64,000 bases of DNA, from the NCBI RefSeq assembly GCF_002269505.1, contig NZ_NQKQ01000006.1:141305-205304 (forward strand), given 5' to 3'. This stretch comes from Pseudomonas fragi. GTDB lineage: Bacteria; Pseudomonadota; Gammaproteobacteria; Pseudomonadales; Pseudomonadaceae. Made by a program: the position numbers and the translations under genes. The first letter of the stretch is position 1. The number at the start of each line of letters is the position of its first letter. Of this stretch, positions 26,572-36,128 are shown piece after piece. The notes under the pieces are model-generated. The model was not told the DNA's origin, did no database searches, and saw nothing but the letters and a program-made list of their open reading frames with translations.

Positions 26572-26943
26572 ATGCTGCGCGTTTTTTTGATGCTGGCCGC
26601 GTTCTTCGGCTTTACCGGTGTTGCACTGGGCGCTTTCGCCGCCCATGGCCTGAAAGGTCGTTTGACAGAGCAGTATCTGGCTATTTTTCATACAGGCGTG
26701 ACCTATCAGCTCGTGCATACCCTGGCCCTGTTCGGCGTGGCCCTGCTGGCCACCCACCTTCCCGGGCGCCTGGTGACCTGGGCCGGCGTCTGTTTCGCTC
26801 TGGGGATTGTGCTGTTCAGCGGCAGCCTGTACGTACTGACCATGACCGGCATCAGCAAGCTGGGGATCATCACGCCCTTCGGTGGCCTGGCGTTTTTGGC
26901 CGGCTGGCTGTGCCTGGGGCTCGCCGCCTGGCGCCTGAGCTGA
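26572..26943 (+). CDS. DUF423 family membrane protein (YgdD-like)
   Basis: 123-aa protein with four predicted membrane helices (residues 2-22, 44-62, 68-88, 98-120) and the DUF423 signature GFTGVALGAFAAHGLK near the N-terminus. Function unknown. It is divergent from mtgA with 78 bp between the starts. A GGAG lies 8-11 bp upstream of the ATG. Confidence 0.88.
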   Translation: MLRVFLMLAAFFGFTGVALGAFAAHGLKGRLTEQYLAIFHTGVTYQLVHTLALFGVALLATHLPGRLVTWAGVCFALGIVLFSGSLYVLTMTGISKLGIITPFGGLAFLAGWLCLGLAAWRLS

Positions 26944-27023
26944 GCTTGCAAGATGAATGGCTTGGGTCGACCTGACTGATCGGGCTAGAATGCTGGCCCC
27001 TTAAAATGAAGGCAGCGTCGCGC

Positions 27024-27224
27024 ATGCTCATTCAGTTGAACGGTGAATCCTTTGAACTACCGGACGGCGAGACCGTCGCCGACCTTTTGGCCCGTCAGGA
27101 ACTGACCGGCCGTCGGGTCGCGGTCGAGCTGAACCTGGACATTGTCCCGCGCAGCCAGCATGCCGAGACGGTACTCAAAGCAGGTGATCAGGTCGAAGTG
27201 GTGCACGCCATCGGTGGCGGCTAA
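27024..27224 (+). CDS. thiS: Sulfur carrier protein ThiS
   Basis: 66-aa ubiquitin-like sulfur carrier for thiamine thiazole synthesis. It ends in the required Gly-Gly (HAIGGG), which is adenylated and thiocarboxylated. ATG 27024 (MLIQLNGESF) matches the family N-terminus; AAGG lies upstream. thiG follows after 57 bp. No TPP riboswitch is seen. Confidence 0.94.
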   Translation: MLIQLNGESFELPDGETVADLLARQELTGRRVAVELNLDIVPRSQHAETVLKAGDQVEVVHAIGGG

Positions 27225-27281
27225 GTACTGCCTTACGCGTCACGCTCACCCCGCAGTGCACATAATTAAAGAGGATTCCCG

Positions 27282-28076
27282 ATGAGCAACGTTCGCAACG
27301 ACAAGCCTTTTACCCTGGCTGGCCGTACTTATCAGTCGCGCCTGCTGGTGGGCACCGGCAAGTACCGTGACCTTGAAGAAACCCGCCTGGCCATCGAAGC
27401 CTCGGGTGCTGAAATCGTCACCGTTGCCGTGCGTCGTACCAACATCGGTCAGAATCCTGGCGAGCCTAACCTGCTCGACGTACTGCCGCCGGATCGCTAC
27501 ACCATCCTGCCGAACACCGCCGGTTGCTACGACGCAGTCGAAGCCGTGCGTACTTGCCGCCTGGCCCGTGAGCTGCTCGACGGCCACAAGTTGGTCAAGC
27601 TGGAAGTGCTGGCCGATCAGAAAACCCTGTTCCCCAACGTCATCGAGACCCTCAAGGCCGCCGAGATCCTGGTCAAGGACGGTTTCGACGTGATGGTGTA
27701 CACCAGTGATGACCCGATCATTGCCCGCGAACTCGAGGCGATGGGCTGTATTGCCGTGATGCCGCTGGCCGGTCTGATCGGTACCGGTTTGGGGATCTGC
27801 AACCCCTACAACCTGCGCATCATCCTTGAAGAAGCAAAAATTCCGGTGCTGGTCGATGCGGGCGTGGGCACTGCCTCCGACGCGACCATCGCCATGGAAA
27901 TGGGCTGCGAGGCGGTGCTGATGAACTCGGCCATCGCCAATGCCCAGCATCCGATCATCATGGCTGAAGCCATGAAACACGCCATTGTGGCGGGCCGTCT
28001 GGCGTATCTGGCCGGGCGCATGCCGAAAAAACTCTATGCCAGCGCCTCTTCGCCGCTGGATGGTCTGATCAAGTAA
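27282..28076 (+). CDS. thiG: Thiazole synthase
   Basis: 264-aa TIM-barrel enzyme that condenses deoxyxylulose 5-phosphate with dehydroglycine and ThiS thiocarboxylate to form the thiamine thiazole. Seen: [15 protein letters not shown], the [15 protein letters not shown] lysine segment, [20 protein letters not shown] and [20 protein letters not shown] phosphate-binding loops. AGAGG precedes the ATG. trmB starts 9 bp after its stop. Confidence 0.96.
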   Translation: MSNVRNDKPFTLAGRTYQSRLLVGTGKYRDLEETRLAIEASGAEIVTVAVRRTNIGQNPGEPNLLDVLPPDRYTILPNTAGCYDAVEAVRTCRLARELLDGHKLVKLEVLADQKTLFPNVIETLKAAEILVKDGFDVMVYTSDDPIIARELEAMGCIAVMPLAGLIGTGLGICNPYNLRIILEEAKIPVLVDAGVGTASDATIAMEMGCEAVLMNSAIANAQHPIIMAEAMKHAIVAGRLAYLAGRMPKKLYASASSPLDGLIK

Positions 28077-28085
28077 GAGCCACTG

Positions 28086-28808
28086 ATGACTGAATCACTA
28101 GACACCCCAATCCCGGAAGAAGGCGAAGATCGCCAACACCGTCGCATCAAGAGTTTTGTGATGCGCGCCGGGCGCATGACCGAAGGCCAGCAACGCGGCC
28201 TCGATCAAGGCACGCCGCTGTATGTACTGCCACTGGCTGACGCGCCTGTCGATTTCGACCAGGTGTTCGGTCGCTCAGCGCCGCGCACCCTGGAAATCGG
28301 TTTTGGCATGGGCCATTCACTGCTGGAAATGGCAGCGGCTTCGCCTGAACAGGACTTTATCGGCGTAGAGGTACACCGCCCGGGTGTGGGCGCGCTGCTC
28401 AATGGCGTGCTGACTCAAGGCCTGACCAACCTGCGGGTTTACGATTGCGATGCGATCGAAGTACTGACCCGTTGCGTGGCAGACAACAGCCTTGATCGCC
28501 TGCTGCTGTTCTTCCCGGACCCTTGGCACAAGAGCCGTCACCACAAGCGCCGGATCGTGCAAGCGTCCTTCGCGGAACTGGTGCGCTCCAAGCTCAAGGT
28601 CGGCGGCGTGTTGCACATGGCTACCGATTGGGAACCCTATGCTGAATACATGCTGGAAGTGATGAACGTCGCGCCGGGTTATCGCAACCTGGCTGAAGAC
28701 GGCAAGTGCGTGCCACGTCCGCCTGAGCGCCCGGTGACCAAGTTCGAACGCCGCGGCGAACGACTGGGCCATGGCGTGTGGGATTTGAAGTTCGAAAAAC
28801 TGGCGTAA
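28086..28808 (+). CDS. trmB: tRNA (guanine-N7)-methyltransferase
   Basis: 240-aa SAM-dependent enzyme that makes m7G46 in tRNA. Motifs: [17 protein letters not shown] (SAM loop), [13 protein letters not shown], and the TrmB hallmark [17 protein letters not shown], followed by [11 protein letters not shown] and [17 protein letters not shown]. It is co-directional with thiG; the pairing is seen in many pseudomonads. Confidence 0.95.
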   Translation: MTESLDTPIPEEGEDRQHRRIKSFVMRAGRMTEGQQRGLDQGTPLYVLPLADAPVDFDQVFGRSAPRTLEIGFGMGHSLLEMAAASPEQDFIGVEVHRPGVGALLNGVLTQGLTNLRVYDCDAIEVLTRCVADNSLDRLLLFFPDPWHKSRHHKRRIVQASFAELVRSKLKVGGVLHMATDWEPYAEYMLEVMNVAPGYRNLAEDGKCVPRPPERPVTKFERRGERLGHGVWDLKFEKLA

Positions 28809-28859
28809 ACGGTTTTTCTATACCGGCCTCAGTTCTGGGGCCGGTTCAGCATGGCATTT

Positions 28860-28997
28860 GTAGCAGCTGCCGAAGGCTGCGTTCGAGCGCGAAGCGGTCG
28901 TAAATCCTGAATGCGCAGTCTTCCTGAAAAAATGCATTATCTGGTTTTACGACGGCTTCGCCGCCGATCGCAGCCTCGTGCCTCGGCAGCGACTACA
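28860..28997. repeat. REP pair, family C
   Basis: GCTGCCGAAGGCTGCG near 28866 and the inverted CTCGGCAGCGACTAC near 28982 flank a second internal inverted pair (GCGAAGCGGTCG/CGACGGCTTCGC), between convergent trmB and the DUF3392 gene. Confidence 0.75.
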
Positions 28998-29008
28998 GTC
29001 AGTTACGT

Positions 29009-29335
29009 CTACCCCCGTCGATCCGCCACCACCCCGATCAACACCAGCACCACCAACAGTACAGGCGCCAGGCTGTAGTTGTTGAACTGGCTCAACCCGC
29101 GTTCGACCCACGGCGTGGCGTAGATCAGCGCCGCACCGCTGCCGATCAGGCAAAGCAGGGCCATGAGCGGCACACGCAGGGCGCCGGCAATGCTGCCCAG
29201 GCGCTGTTCGACCCAGCCCTTGAAGTCGGCACCGAACAGCACCAGCACACAGCCAATCAAGGCCAGGGCAATCTCCGAGAGGTGGCTGCGGCTCCAGCGC
29301 GATACGGTGGCAAGCAGGTCAAGTACCAAGTCCAT
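29009..29335 (-). CDS. DUF3392 family membrane protein
   Basis: 108-aa protein with three likely membrane segments (residues 19-37, 51-71, 87-105), the last ending in VVADRRG. It matches the DUF3392 type seen near hemW/trmB in pseudomonads. Function unknown. It is the last gene of a minus-strand run beginning at metX; 9 bp separate it from hemW. Confidence 0.82.
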   Translation of the reverse strand: MDLVLDLLATVSRWSRSHLSEIALALIGCVLVLFGADFKGWVEQRLGSIAGALRVPLMALLCLIGSGAALIYATPWVERGLSQFNNYSLAPVLLVVLVLIGVVADRRG

Positions 29336-29344
29336 TCGAGTTCC

Positions 29345-30559
29345 TTAGGTCAAAAAGTGCTGCAACAAGTCGTTGAGAAACAGCTGGCCTCGGGCGGTTG
29401 CCGCCAGGCGTGACGGTTCGACCTGCAATAAGCCACTTTGTTCGGCTGCTTTGCGTCCAATGCTCAAGCTGTCCAGTGCCAGCCCGGTGCGCTGAGGGTA
29501 GAGCGCCGAATCAACGCCGTCGGTCAGGCGCAAGGCGTTCATTAGAAACTCAAAAGGTAGCTCTTCAGCTGTCAGGGTTTTCTCGCCTGCTTGAAAGTTT
29601 TTCGCCGGATTCAGGTAGTCCTTAGGCAGGCGAGTTTTCCAGGTGCGCACGATGCGACCATCAGGATGGCTCAGTTTGCCGTGGGCGCCAGCGCCAATAC
29701 CGATAAAGTCGCCAAAGCTCCAGTAGTTGAGGTTATGCCGCGCCGGGCGGCCAGGCTGGGCATAGGCAGACACTTCATACTGGGCGTAGCCATGTTCGGC
29801 GAGCAGCGCCTGGCCGGCTTCCTGAATGTCCCACAGGGTGTCGTCTTCAGGCAGTACCGGCGGCTGGTTCCAGAACACCGTATTGGGCTCCAGTGTCAGC
29901 TGATACCACGACAGGTGGGTCGGCTTGAGCGCGATGGCCTGGCGCAGGTCGCTCAGGGCGTCGTCGAGGGACTGATCGGGCAGGCCGTGCATCAGGTCCA
30001 GGTTGAAGTTGTCAAAACCTGCCTGTCGCGCCATGCCGGCCGCGCGCACCGCTTCGTCACCGTTGTGGATGCGGCCCAGGGCCTGCAGTTTTTCCTGCTG
30101 GAAGCTCTGGATGCCGATCGACAGGCGGTTGATCCCCAGCTTGCGGTAAGCCACGAATTTTTCCTGCTCGAAAGTGCCCGGGTTGGCTTCCAGGGTGATT
30201 TCGATATCGTGGGCAAACGGGATACGTGCTTCAACACCCTTGAGCAGACGGCCCAATGCTTGCGCACTGAACAGGCTTGGCGTGCCGCCACCGAAGAAAA
30301 TCGAACTCAGCTCGCGGCCATAAACCGCGTGCAGGTCCTGATCGAGATCGGCCAGCAACGCGTCGACGTACTCTTCTTCGGGCAGCACCGGGCTGGCGGT
30401 GTGGGAGTTGAAGTCGCAATACGGGCATTTGCGCACGCACCACGGAATATGGATATACAGCGACAGGGGTGGCAATTGGCTCAGCGGCGCGCGTGGCGCC
30501 TGCTGGGTAAAGCCAGCCGCGCCCAGATAGAGCGGCTGTGGAGGTGTGTCGTGGGTCAT
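29345..30559 (-). CDS. hemW: Radical SAM heme chaperone HemW
   Basis: 404-aa radical SAM protein with CVRKCPYC cluster ligands C41, C45 and C48 in [20 protein letters not shown]. The GGGTPS SAM motif ([10 protein letters not shown]) and LEANPGTFE follow; the C-terminal HemW domain has [20 protein letters not shown]. It delivers heme to haemoproteins and was long mislabelled coproporphyrinogen oxidase; lack of the HemN-specific N-terminal extension favours HemW. Its start overlaps the rdgB stop by 4 bp. Confidence 0.93.
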   Translation of the reverse strand: MTHDTPPQPLYLGAAGFTQQAPRAPLSQLPPLSLYIHIPWCVRKCPYCDFNSHTASPVLPEEEYVDALLADLDQDLHAVYGRELSSIFFGGGTPSLFSAQALGRLLKGVEARIPFAHDIEITLEANPGTFEQEKFVAYRKLGINRLSIGIQSFQQEKLQALGRIHNGDEAVRAAGMARQAGFDNFNLDLMHGLPDQSLDDALSDLRQAIALKPTHLSWYQLTLEPNTVFWNQPPVLPEDDTLWDIQEAGQALLAEHGYAQYEVSAYAQPGRPARHNLNYWSFGDFIGIGAGAHGKLSHPDGRIVRTWKTRLPKDYLNPAKNFQAGEKTLTAEELPFEFLMNALRLTDGVDSALYPQRTGLALDSLSIGRKAAEQSGLLQVEPSRLAATARGQLFLNDLLQHFLT

Positions 30560-31152
30560 TTCAGGCCCAAACGCTGACGCAGCAGAACCATGGCACGAGC
30601 ACGATGGCTCAGCTGGTTTTTCTCCGACGGGCTCAGTTCGGCACTGGAGCAGTTGCGCTCAGGTACCCAGAACAGCGGGTCATAGCCAAAACCGTGCTCG
30701 CCACTGGCGGCAGGCAGGATACGCCCGTGCCACAGGCCTTCACAGATGATCGGCAGCGGGTCGTCGGCGTGGCGCACCAGTGCCAGCACGCAGACAAACT
30801 GTGCGCCGCGCTCGGCCTCGGGCACGTCCTTGAGGGCATCGAGCAGTTTGGCGTTGTTCGCCGCATCGCCTTGGCCATCGGCGTAGCGCGCCGAGTAGAT
30901 ACCCGGAGCGCCGCCGAGAAAGTCCACGGCCAGCCCCGAGTCGTCGGCCAGTGCCGGCAAGCCCGAGATACGTGCCGCATTGCGGGCTTTAAGAATTGCG
31001 TTCTCAACAAACGACAAGCCGGTTTCTTCCGGCTCGACGCTGCTGAATTCTCCAATCGAGCGCAACTGCACCGACTCGCCGAGCATGGCCTGAAGTTCTT
31101 TGAGTTTGCCGGCGTTGTGGCTAGCCAGTACCAGTTGCGTAAGGTTCATCAT
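30556..31152 (-). CDS. rdgB: dITP/XTP pyrophosphatase
   Basis: 198-aa housecleaning nucleotidase (Ham1 family) that hydrolyses non-canonical dITP and XTP. Motifs: [56 protein letters not shown] and [14 protein letters not shown] ([13 protein letters not shown]) segment. It overlaps hemW and the DUF4426 gene by 4 bp on either side, so the three are coupled. Confidence 0.95.
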   Translation of the reverse strand: MMNLTQLVLASHNAGKLKELQAMLGESVQLRSIGEFSSVEPEETGLSFVENAILKARNAARISGLPALADDSGLAVDFLGGAPGIYSARYADGQGDAANNAKLLDALKDVPEAERGAQFVCVLALVRHADDPLPIICEGLWHGRILPAASGEHGFGYDPLFWVPERNCSSAELSPSEKNQLSHRARAMVLLRQRLGLK

Positions 31153-31586
31153 TCGATTGGAGCGACCATTTGAGAAAATTGGATGGTTTCAGAGGTGGCG
31201 CCGCCGGCTTTCACATCTACCTTGAAGGTGAAGGTCTGCGGACCGGCCACCGGGAACTGGGCCAGATAATTGATTTCGCCGTTCTTGCCCACCTGACGGA
31301 AGGTCAGTGGCGTTGGCTTGGCATCGCCGGTCTGCACCGTGCCTTGAACGTTGGCGGCAATGTTCTTGCCGCCCTTGTTCAGGGTGATGTTGAGCACCCC
31401 ATTGGTTTTGCTGCGGGTGACCTCAAATTCGTTGGCGATGTCCGGCGTCAGGAAAGTCGACGGGAACGCGTTGTAATACACCGTTGTATCGCCAAACGTC
31501 TGCTGACGCTGGGCAGATGTGCCGTCACCGGCAAAGGCCTGCATGCCAAAACACATCGAAAGCAGTAGTAATCCAATACGACCCAT
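31149..31586 (-). CDS. DUF4426 secreted protein
   Basis: 145-aa periplasmic protein with a signal peptide (residues 1-19, GMQAFA/GD) and a beta-rich domain ([41 protein letters not shown]). It matches DUF4426, usually found between metW and rdgB. Function unknown. ATG 31586 has AAGGAGAG upstream; longer in-frame starts are not supported. Confidence 0.87.
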   Translation of the reverse strand: MGRIGLLLLSMCFGMQAFAGDGTSAQRQQTFGDTTVYYNAFPSTFLTPDIANEFEVTRSKTNGVLNITLNKGGKNIAANVQGTVQTGDAKPTPLTFRQVGKNGEINYLAQFPVAGPQTFTFKVDVKAGGATSETIQFSQMVAPIE

Positions 31587-31611
31587 TGTCACTCTCCTTG
31601 AACTTGCTGGT

Positions 31612-32232
31612 TTAGACCGCGACCTGATGATCCTGAAGGCCGGGACTGCTGACACGATAAATGCCAATCTCGCCCAACAGGTTAGGCCATATCTTGCTCG
31701 CCCACCCGTGTCGGTGTTGTTGATCTACGGCAAGGCGGTTGATCACTTGTGCTTCGCGCTCGCGGCAAAGCGCTTCGAAGTCTTCGAAAGTACAGAAGTG
31801 AATGTTCGGCGTGTTGTACCAGGTGTACGGCAGAAATTCGGAAACCGGCATCCGCCCCTTGCTGGCCAGGTACCAGCGGCAGCGCCAGTGACCGAAGTTG
31901 GGGAAGGTGATGATGCACTGGCGACCGACGCGCAACATTTCGTCGAGAATCCGGTCGGGGTAATGCACGGCCTGCAGCGCCTGGGTCATGACCACGATGT
32001 CGAAGCTGTTGCTGGCAAAATTGCCCAGGCCCTTGTCCAGGTCCTGCTCGATCACGTTGATGCCCTTGGCGACGCACTCGGCGATGTTGTCCGGGTCGTT
32101 TTCCAGGCCATAGCCGGTGACTTGCTTGTTGTCGCGTAGCCAGCTCAGCAGTTCGCCATCACCACAACCGAGGTCGAGCACGCGGCTGCCGGCGGGGATC
32201 CAGTCTTGGATGATTTCCAGGTCGGCTCTCAT
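31612..32232 (-). CDS. metW: MetW methionine biosynthesis protein
   Basis: 206-aa class I methyltransferase-fold protein (SRVLDLGCGDGELLSWL SAM loop, ENDPDNIAECVAKGINVIEQ). It partners with MetX, probably to make the acyltransferase act as a homoserine O-succinyltransferase in pseudomonads. It begins 7 bp after metX ends; the pair is an operon. Confidence 0.94.
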   Translation of the reverse strand: MRADLEIIQDWIPAGSRVLDLGCGDGELLSWLRDNKQVTGYGLENDPDNIAECVAKGINVIEQDLDKGLGNFASNSFDIVVMTQALQAVHYPDRILDEMLRVGRQCIITFPNFGHWRCRWYLASKGRMPVSEFLPYTWYNTPNIHFCTFEDFEALCREREAQVINRLAVDQQHRHGWASKIWPNLLGEIGIYRVSSPGLQDHQVAV

Positions 32233-32239
32233 GGCGTTC

Positions 32240-33379
32240 TCACAGTTCTATGCGGTTCATGTAGTTGCTGAAGGCTTGCAGGTAACGCGGGATCGGGATC
32301 AGGAAGGCGTCATGGCCTTGCGGAGCATCGATTTCCAGGTAGCAGACGTCTTTTTTTGCCGCCATCAGTGCATCCACCAGCTCCCGCGAACGGGCCGGCG
32401 AGAAGCGCCAGTCGGTGGTGAACGACATCACGCAGAAGCGCGCCTTGGCCCCGGCGAAGGTTTTGGCCAGATCGTCATCGAAGTTGGCTGCCGGGTCGAA
32501 GTAGTCCAGCGCCTTGGTCATCAGCAGGTAAGTGTTGGCATCGAAGCGCCCGGAGAACTCTTCACCCTGATAACGCAGGTAGCTCTCGACCTGGAACTCG
32601 ACGCTATGGAAGTCGTAGTTGAGGTTTTCGTTCTTCAGGCCACGGCCGAATTTTTCACCCATCGAGTCATCGGACAGGTAGGTGATGTGCCCGACCATGC
32701 GCGCCAGCATCAGGCCGCGCTTGGGAATCACGCCTTTTTCCTGGAACGAACCACCGTGGAACTCGGGGTCGGTGAGGATGGCCTGACGGGCAACTTCGTT
32801 GAACGCGATGTTTTGCGCGGACAGCTTGGGCGCCGAGGCAATCGCCAGGCAATGGCGCAGGCGATCCGGGTAGCTGATGCTCCACTGCAACGCCTGCATG
32901 CCACCCAGGCTGCCGCCGATTACCGCAGCCCACTGGTTGATGCCCAGGCGGTCAGCCAGGCGTGCCTGGCTGTGAACCCAGTCTTCAACGGTCAGTACCG
33001 GGAAGTCGGCGCCAAACGGGCGACCGGTTTGCGGGTTGAGGCTGCTTGGCCCGGTGGAGCCGTTGCAACCGCCCAGGTTGTTGAGGCTGACGACGAAGAA
33101 CTTGTTGGTGTCGATGGGCTTGCCGGGGCCGATGCAGCTGTCCCACCAGCCGGGCTTGCGATCGTCGGCGCTGTGATAACCCGCCGCGTGATGATGCCCT
33201 GACAGCGCGTGACAGATGAGCACGGCATTGCTGGCCGTGGCATTGAGCTGGCCGTAGGTTTCGTAAATCAGTTCATAGGCAGGCAGTGAGCGACCGCAGG
33301 CTAACGCGAGGGGCTCGTTGAAGTGCGCCGTTTGCGGCACGACAAGACCAACGGAATCGGGGGGAAAGGCAGCTGGCAT
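32240..33379 (-). CDS. metX: Homoserine O-acyl(succinyl)transferase MetX
   Basis: 379-aa alpha/beta-hydrolase enzyme, first committed step of methionine synthesis. Catalytic Ser157 lies in [13 protein letters not shown]; the Asp is in [10 protein letters not shown] and the His in [28 protein letters not shown] forms the oxyanion region. ATG 33379 gives exactly the usual 379-aa length; an in-frame ATG 15 bp upstream was rejected. A REP pair lies upstream. Confidence 0.95.
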   Translation of the reverse strand: MPAAFPPDSVGLVVPQTAHFNEPLALACGRSLPAYELIYETYGQLNATASNAVLICHALSGHHHAAGYHSADDRKPGWWDSCIGPGKPIDTNKFFVVSLNNLGGCNGSTGPSSLNPQTGRPFGADFPVLTVEDWVHSQARLADRLGINQWAAVIGGSLGGMQALQWSISYPDRLRHCLAIASAPKLSAQNIAFNEVARQAILTDPEFHGGSFQEKGVIPKRGLMLARMVGHITYLSDDSMGEKFGRGLKNENLNYDFHSVEFQVESYLRYQGEEFSGRFDANTYLLMTKALDYFDPAANFDDDLAKTFAGAKARFCVMSFTTDWRFSPARSRELVDALMAAKKDVCYLEIDAPQGHDAFLIPIPRYLQAFSNYMNRIEL

Positions 33380-33476
33380 CGACCCTGCTCTCATTTAAAT
33401 GAGGCGTAAGTCTAATGAGCGGGGGGCGCAGCAGCAAGCAATGGTCTGGGCTGATTTTATGACCTGACCCAAACCT

Positions 33477-33568
33477 GTAGTCGCTGCCGCAGGCTGCGAA
33501 GGGGATCGTGGGCGCCCTCTGGACAACGAGTTGCTACGCAACTCTTCGCAGCCTGCGGCAGCGACTAC
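33477..33568. repeat. REP pair, family C
   Basis: GTAGTCGCTGCCGCAGGCTG and its inverted partner CAGCCTGCGGCAGCGACTAC, between yggU and metX. Confidence 0.88.
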
Positions 33569-33578
33569 AAGTTTTGGT

Positions 33579-33869
33579 TCAGGGTCGGGACAAACCTGGC
33601 AAGTCCGGCAGTTTTTTCGGCGCATGCAAACGCACACGCTTCTGCCGGTTGAGTTCGCCGCTGATCAGGCTCACCTGGCTTTTGGCAATGCCGAACGCCT
33701 TGGCCAGAAAAGCCATCAGGTGGGCGTTGGCCTTGCCTTCTACCGGAGGAGCGGTGAGGCGGATTTTCAGACGGTCACCGTGCAGGCCGGCAAACTCGTC
33801 GCTGCTGGCCTTGGGTTGCAGGTGACAGTCGAGAATCAGATCCTCGCCGTCCCAACGGTAGTAGCTCAT
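33579..33869 (-). CDS. DUF167 / YggU family protein
   Basis: 96-aa protein of the YggU/DUF167 family (LHGDRLKIRLTAPPVEGKANAHL and LISGELNRQKRVRL). Function unknown. The frame is open far upstream, but the ATG at 33869 overlaps the yggT stop (ATGA), gives the usual family length and fits the yggS-proC-yggT-yggU operon. Confidence 0.92.
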   Translation of the reverse strand: MSYYRWDGEDLILDCHLQPKASSDEFAGLHGDRLKIRLTAPPVEGKANAHLMAFLAKAFGIAKSQVSLISGELNRQKRVRLHAPKKLPDLPGLSRP

Positions 33870-34456
33870 CAGATCAGGCCGAACAAGATGACCGGCATGC
33901 CGACGTACATGGCCAATGGCGGGATCACGAAGCTCTGGATCAGCTGGATCACCATGAACGCCAGGATCGGCGAGATATCCAGGCCGCCCATGCTTGGCAG
34001 GAAGCGGCGGAACGGTGCCAGGGCAGGTTCGGTGATCTGGTTGACCAGTTCCGCGCCAGGGCTGACGCTGCCCGGTGCTACCCACGACAGGATCACGCTG
34101 ATGATCATGGCGAAGAAGAACACTTTCAAAAACAGCGCGGTCACGCCAATGATCGCCCACAGCAGCAGGCCCAGAATGTTGAAGGACATGTAACTGAGCG
34201 TCAGGACTACGGCGAAGATCACCATCTGCACGAGAATCGCCAGCACCAGCGACGACATGTCGAGGCCGAACACGCTCGGGATCACCCGGCGCAGCGGCTT
34301 GAGCAGCGGCTGGGTGGCCTTGACGATGAACTGGCACAGCGGGTTGTAGAAGTTGGCCCGCACCAGCTGCAGGATAAACCGCAGCAGGACGATCAGCAGG
34401 TAGAGGCTACCCAGGGTTTGAATCACGAAAATGGCAGCGCCATTAAGTCCGGACAT
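33869..34456 (-). CDS. YggT family membrane protein
   Basis: 195-aa integral membrane protein with two YggT repeats, each a pair of hydrophobic helices (IFVIQTLGSLYLLIVLLRFI; LKVFFFAMIISVILSWVAPG), each ending near a NPL/EPAL-type PFRRFLPS or PLRRVIPS loop. It is linked to osmotic or membrane stress in other bacteria. The second of two tandem ATGs (34456) fits AGGAG 6 bp upstream better than 34459. Confidence 0.9.
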   Translation of the reverse strand: MSGLNGAAIFVIQTLGSLYLLIVLLRFILQLVRANFYNPLCQFIVKATQPLLKPLRRVIPSVFGLDMSSLVLAILVQMVIFAVVLTLSYMSFNILGLLLWAIIGVTALFLKVFFFAMIISVILSWVAPGSVSPGAELVNQITEPALAPFRRFLPSMGGLDISPILAFMVIQLIQSFVIPPLAMYVGMPVILFGLI

Positions 34457-34467
34457 CATGTACTCCT

Positions 34468-35286
34468 TTATTGACCCAGTTGTTCAGCCATTTCGGCCGA
34501 GCGGTGCGCGGCGGCACTCAATGCTTTTTCGACCGAGGCGGCAAAGCCGTCGGCCTGGAATGATTTGATCGCAGCTTCAGTGGTGCCCGCAGGCGAGGTC
34601 ACGCGGCGGCGCAGTTCGGCGGCATCGACATCGCTGGCCACGGCCATGTGTGCGGCGCCCAGAGCGGTTTGCTCGGCCAGTTGCTTGGCCACCTCACGGG
34701 GCAGGCCGAGCTTGACGCCTGCATCGGTCATGGCTTCGATCAGCAGGAAGAAGTACGCGGGGCCGCTGCCGGACACGGCCGTCACGGCATCGATCTGCGC
34801 TTCACTGTCTACCCACACCACGATGCCCACGGCACTGAGCAGTTGTTCAGCCTGCTGGCGTTGCTCGGCGGTGACGTCGGCAGTGGCGAACAGGCCGCTC
34901 ACGCCCTTGCCCAGCAGGGCCGGGGTGTTTGGCATGCAGCGCACCAGTGGCTGGTTGCCCAGCCAGTTAAGCAGGCTGGCGCAGGTAATGCCGGCAGCAA
35001 TGGACACCAGCAGTTGATGGGGCTGCAGATGCGCACGCAGGTCCTGGCACACGGCTTTCATGGCCTGTGGCTTGACCGCAATGACAATCACGTCGGCGTC
35101 CTGGATGGCTTGCGCGTTATCGGCAAACAGTTCGATGCCATGCTCGGCGGCCACTTTGGCCCGCGTCTCGGCACCCGGATCGCTGGCGCGGATCTGTGCT
35201 GCATCCAGACCTTTGGCCAACAGGCCGCCGATCAGGCTGGAAGCCATGTTGCCGGCGCCGATAAAGGCAATACGCATTTTGCTCAT
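34468..35286 (-). CDS. proC: Pyrroline-5-carboxylate reductase
   Basis: 272-aa NAD(P)H-dependent last enzyme of proline synthesis. The N-terminal Rossmann motif IAFIGAGNMASSLIGGLL and the C-terminal signature TSPAGTTEAAIKSFQADGF are both present, as is VRCMPNTPALLGKGVSGL. yggT is 11 bp downstream and yggS 33 bp upstream. Confidence 0.96.
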   Translation of the reverse strand: MSKMRIAFIGAGNMASSLIGGLLAKGLDAAQIRASDPGAETRAKVAAEHGIELFADNAQAIQDADVIVIAVKPQAMKAVCQDLRAHLQPHQLLVSIAAGITCASLLNWLGNQPLVRCMPNTPALLGKGVSGLFATADVTAEQRQQAEQLLSAVGIVVWVDSEAQIDAVTAVSGSGPAYFFLLIEAMTDAGVKLGLPREVAKQLAEQTALGAAHMAVASDVDAAELRRRVTSPAGTTEAAIKSFQADGFAASVEKALSAAAHRSAEMAEQLGQ

Positions 35287-35319
35287 AACCGATCCTTATA
35301 AAAAATGAGATAGGCCCTT

Positions 35320-36006
35320 TCAGGCCTGGCCGTAGTCACGGGCGCCAAATAATGCAGTGCCGATACGCACCCAGGTGGCGCCTTGGGCAATCGCCGACTC
35401 CAGGTCGTGGCTCATGCCCATTGAAAGCGTGTCGAGGCCCATGTTCAGGCTCTCTTGCAAGGTGCGTACTGCCGCAAAGGCAGCGTCCTGCTCGGCGCGG
35501 TCCTCCGTGGGTTCGGGTATCGCCATCAGGCCGCGCAGCTTCAAGCGTGGCAGGGCGCTGATGGCGGCCGCCAGCGCAGGCAAGTCAGTCGGGGTACAGC
35601 CCGATTTGCTGGCCTCACCGCTGACATTGACCTGAATGCAGATATTGAGCGGCGGCAAGTCGGCCGGGCGTTGTTCAGACAAACGCTGGGCAATCTTGAG
35701 CCGGTCCACGGAATGCACCCACGCGAAATGCTCGGCGATGTCGCGCGTCTTGTTCGATTGAATGGGGCCGATGAAGTGCCAACACAAGGGCAGGTCGGCT
35801 AATTCGACCTGTTTGGTGCGGGCTTCCTGCAGGTAGTTTTCACCGAAGTCGCGAATGCCCGCGGCATGGGCTTCACGCAGCGCGCCAGCAGGTTTGGTCT
35901 TGCTGACAGCGAGTAGATGAATGCTGGTTACATCACGTTGCACAGCCAGTGCGGCTGCGCGTATGCGCGCCTCAACTTGGGCAATGTTGCCTGCTATCGT
36001 GGACAT
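35320..36006 (-). CDS. YggS-type PLP homeostasis protein
   Basis: 228-aa alanine-racemase-fold protein that binds PLP at Lys36 (HLLAVSKTKPAGALREAH). IGPIQSNKTRDIAEHFAWVHSVD and GLMAIPEPTEDRAEQDAAF are family motifs; the C-terminus has LSMGMSHDLESAIAQGATWVRIGTALFG. In most pseudomonads it is divergent from pilT; here only a pilT relic follows across the intergenic region. Confidence 0.94.
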   Translation of the reverse strand: MSTIAGNIAQVEARIRAAALAVQRDVTSIHLLAVSKTKPAGALREAHAAGIRDFGENYLQEARTKQVELADLPLCWHFIGPIQSNKTRDIAEHFAWVHSVDRLKIAQRLSEQRPADLPPLNICIQVNVSGEASKSGCTPTDLPALAAAISALPRLKLRGLMAIPEPTEDRAEQDAAFAAVRTLQESLNMGLDTLSMGMSHDLESAIAQGATWVRIGTALFGARDYGQA

Positions 36007-36062
36007 TCTTTAAGCCCGCTGTTGTGAAAGTCAGCGGCATTCTACTGGAATTGGGAGGGGGG

Positions 36063-36128
36063 ATGGATATCGCCGACCTGGTTGGCCTGCAGCCGCTGGC
36101 AGCGGCTGCAGGATTTGCCTGCGCTTAG
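36063..36128 (+). pseudogene. pilT: Probable relic of pilT (first codons only)
   Basis: A start preceded by GGGAGGGGGG opens a frame MDIADLVGLQPLAAAAGFACA and stops after 22 codons. MDIxxL is the usual PilT N-terminus, and pilT normally sits exactly here, divergent from yggS. Similarity ends after about six residues, just before a perfect 12-bp inverted repeat (36086-36112). The rest of pilT is absent; the next gene is nlpC on the opposite strand. Confidence 0.55.
36086..36112. repeat. Perfect inverted repeat at the pilT scar
   Basis: CCTGCAGCCGCT-GGC-AGCGGCTGCAGG, 12-bp arms with a 3-nt loop, at the point where pilT similarity ends. It may be a REP remnant or a terminator for the convergent NlpC gene. 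Confidence 0.8.

Noticed and set aside
28822..28845. Terminator after trmB (ACCGGCC...GGCCGGT)
   Set aside because: The stem is fair but no T-tract follows in either direction.
33579..34337. Long 252-codon version of the yggU frame
   Set aside because: Its N-terminal 156 codons overlap yggT in another frame; only the last 96 residues match the family.
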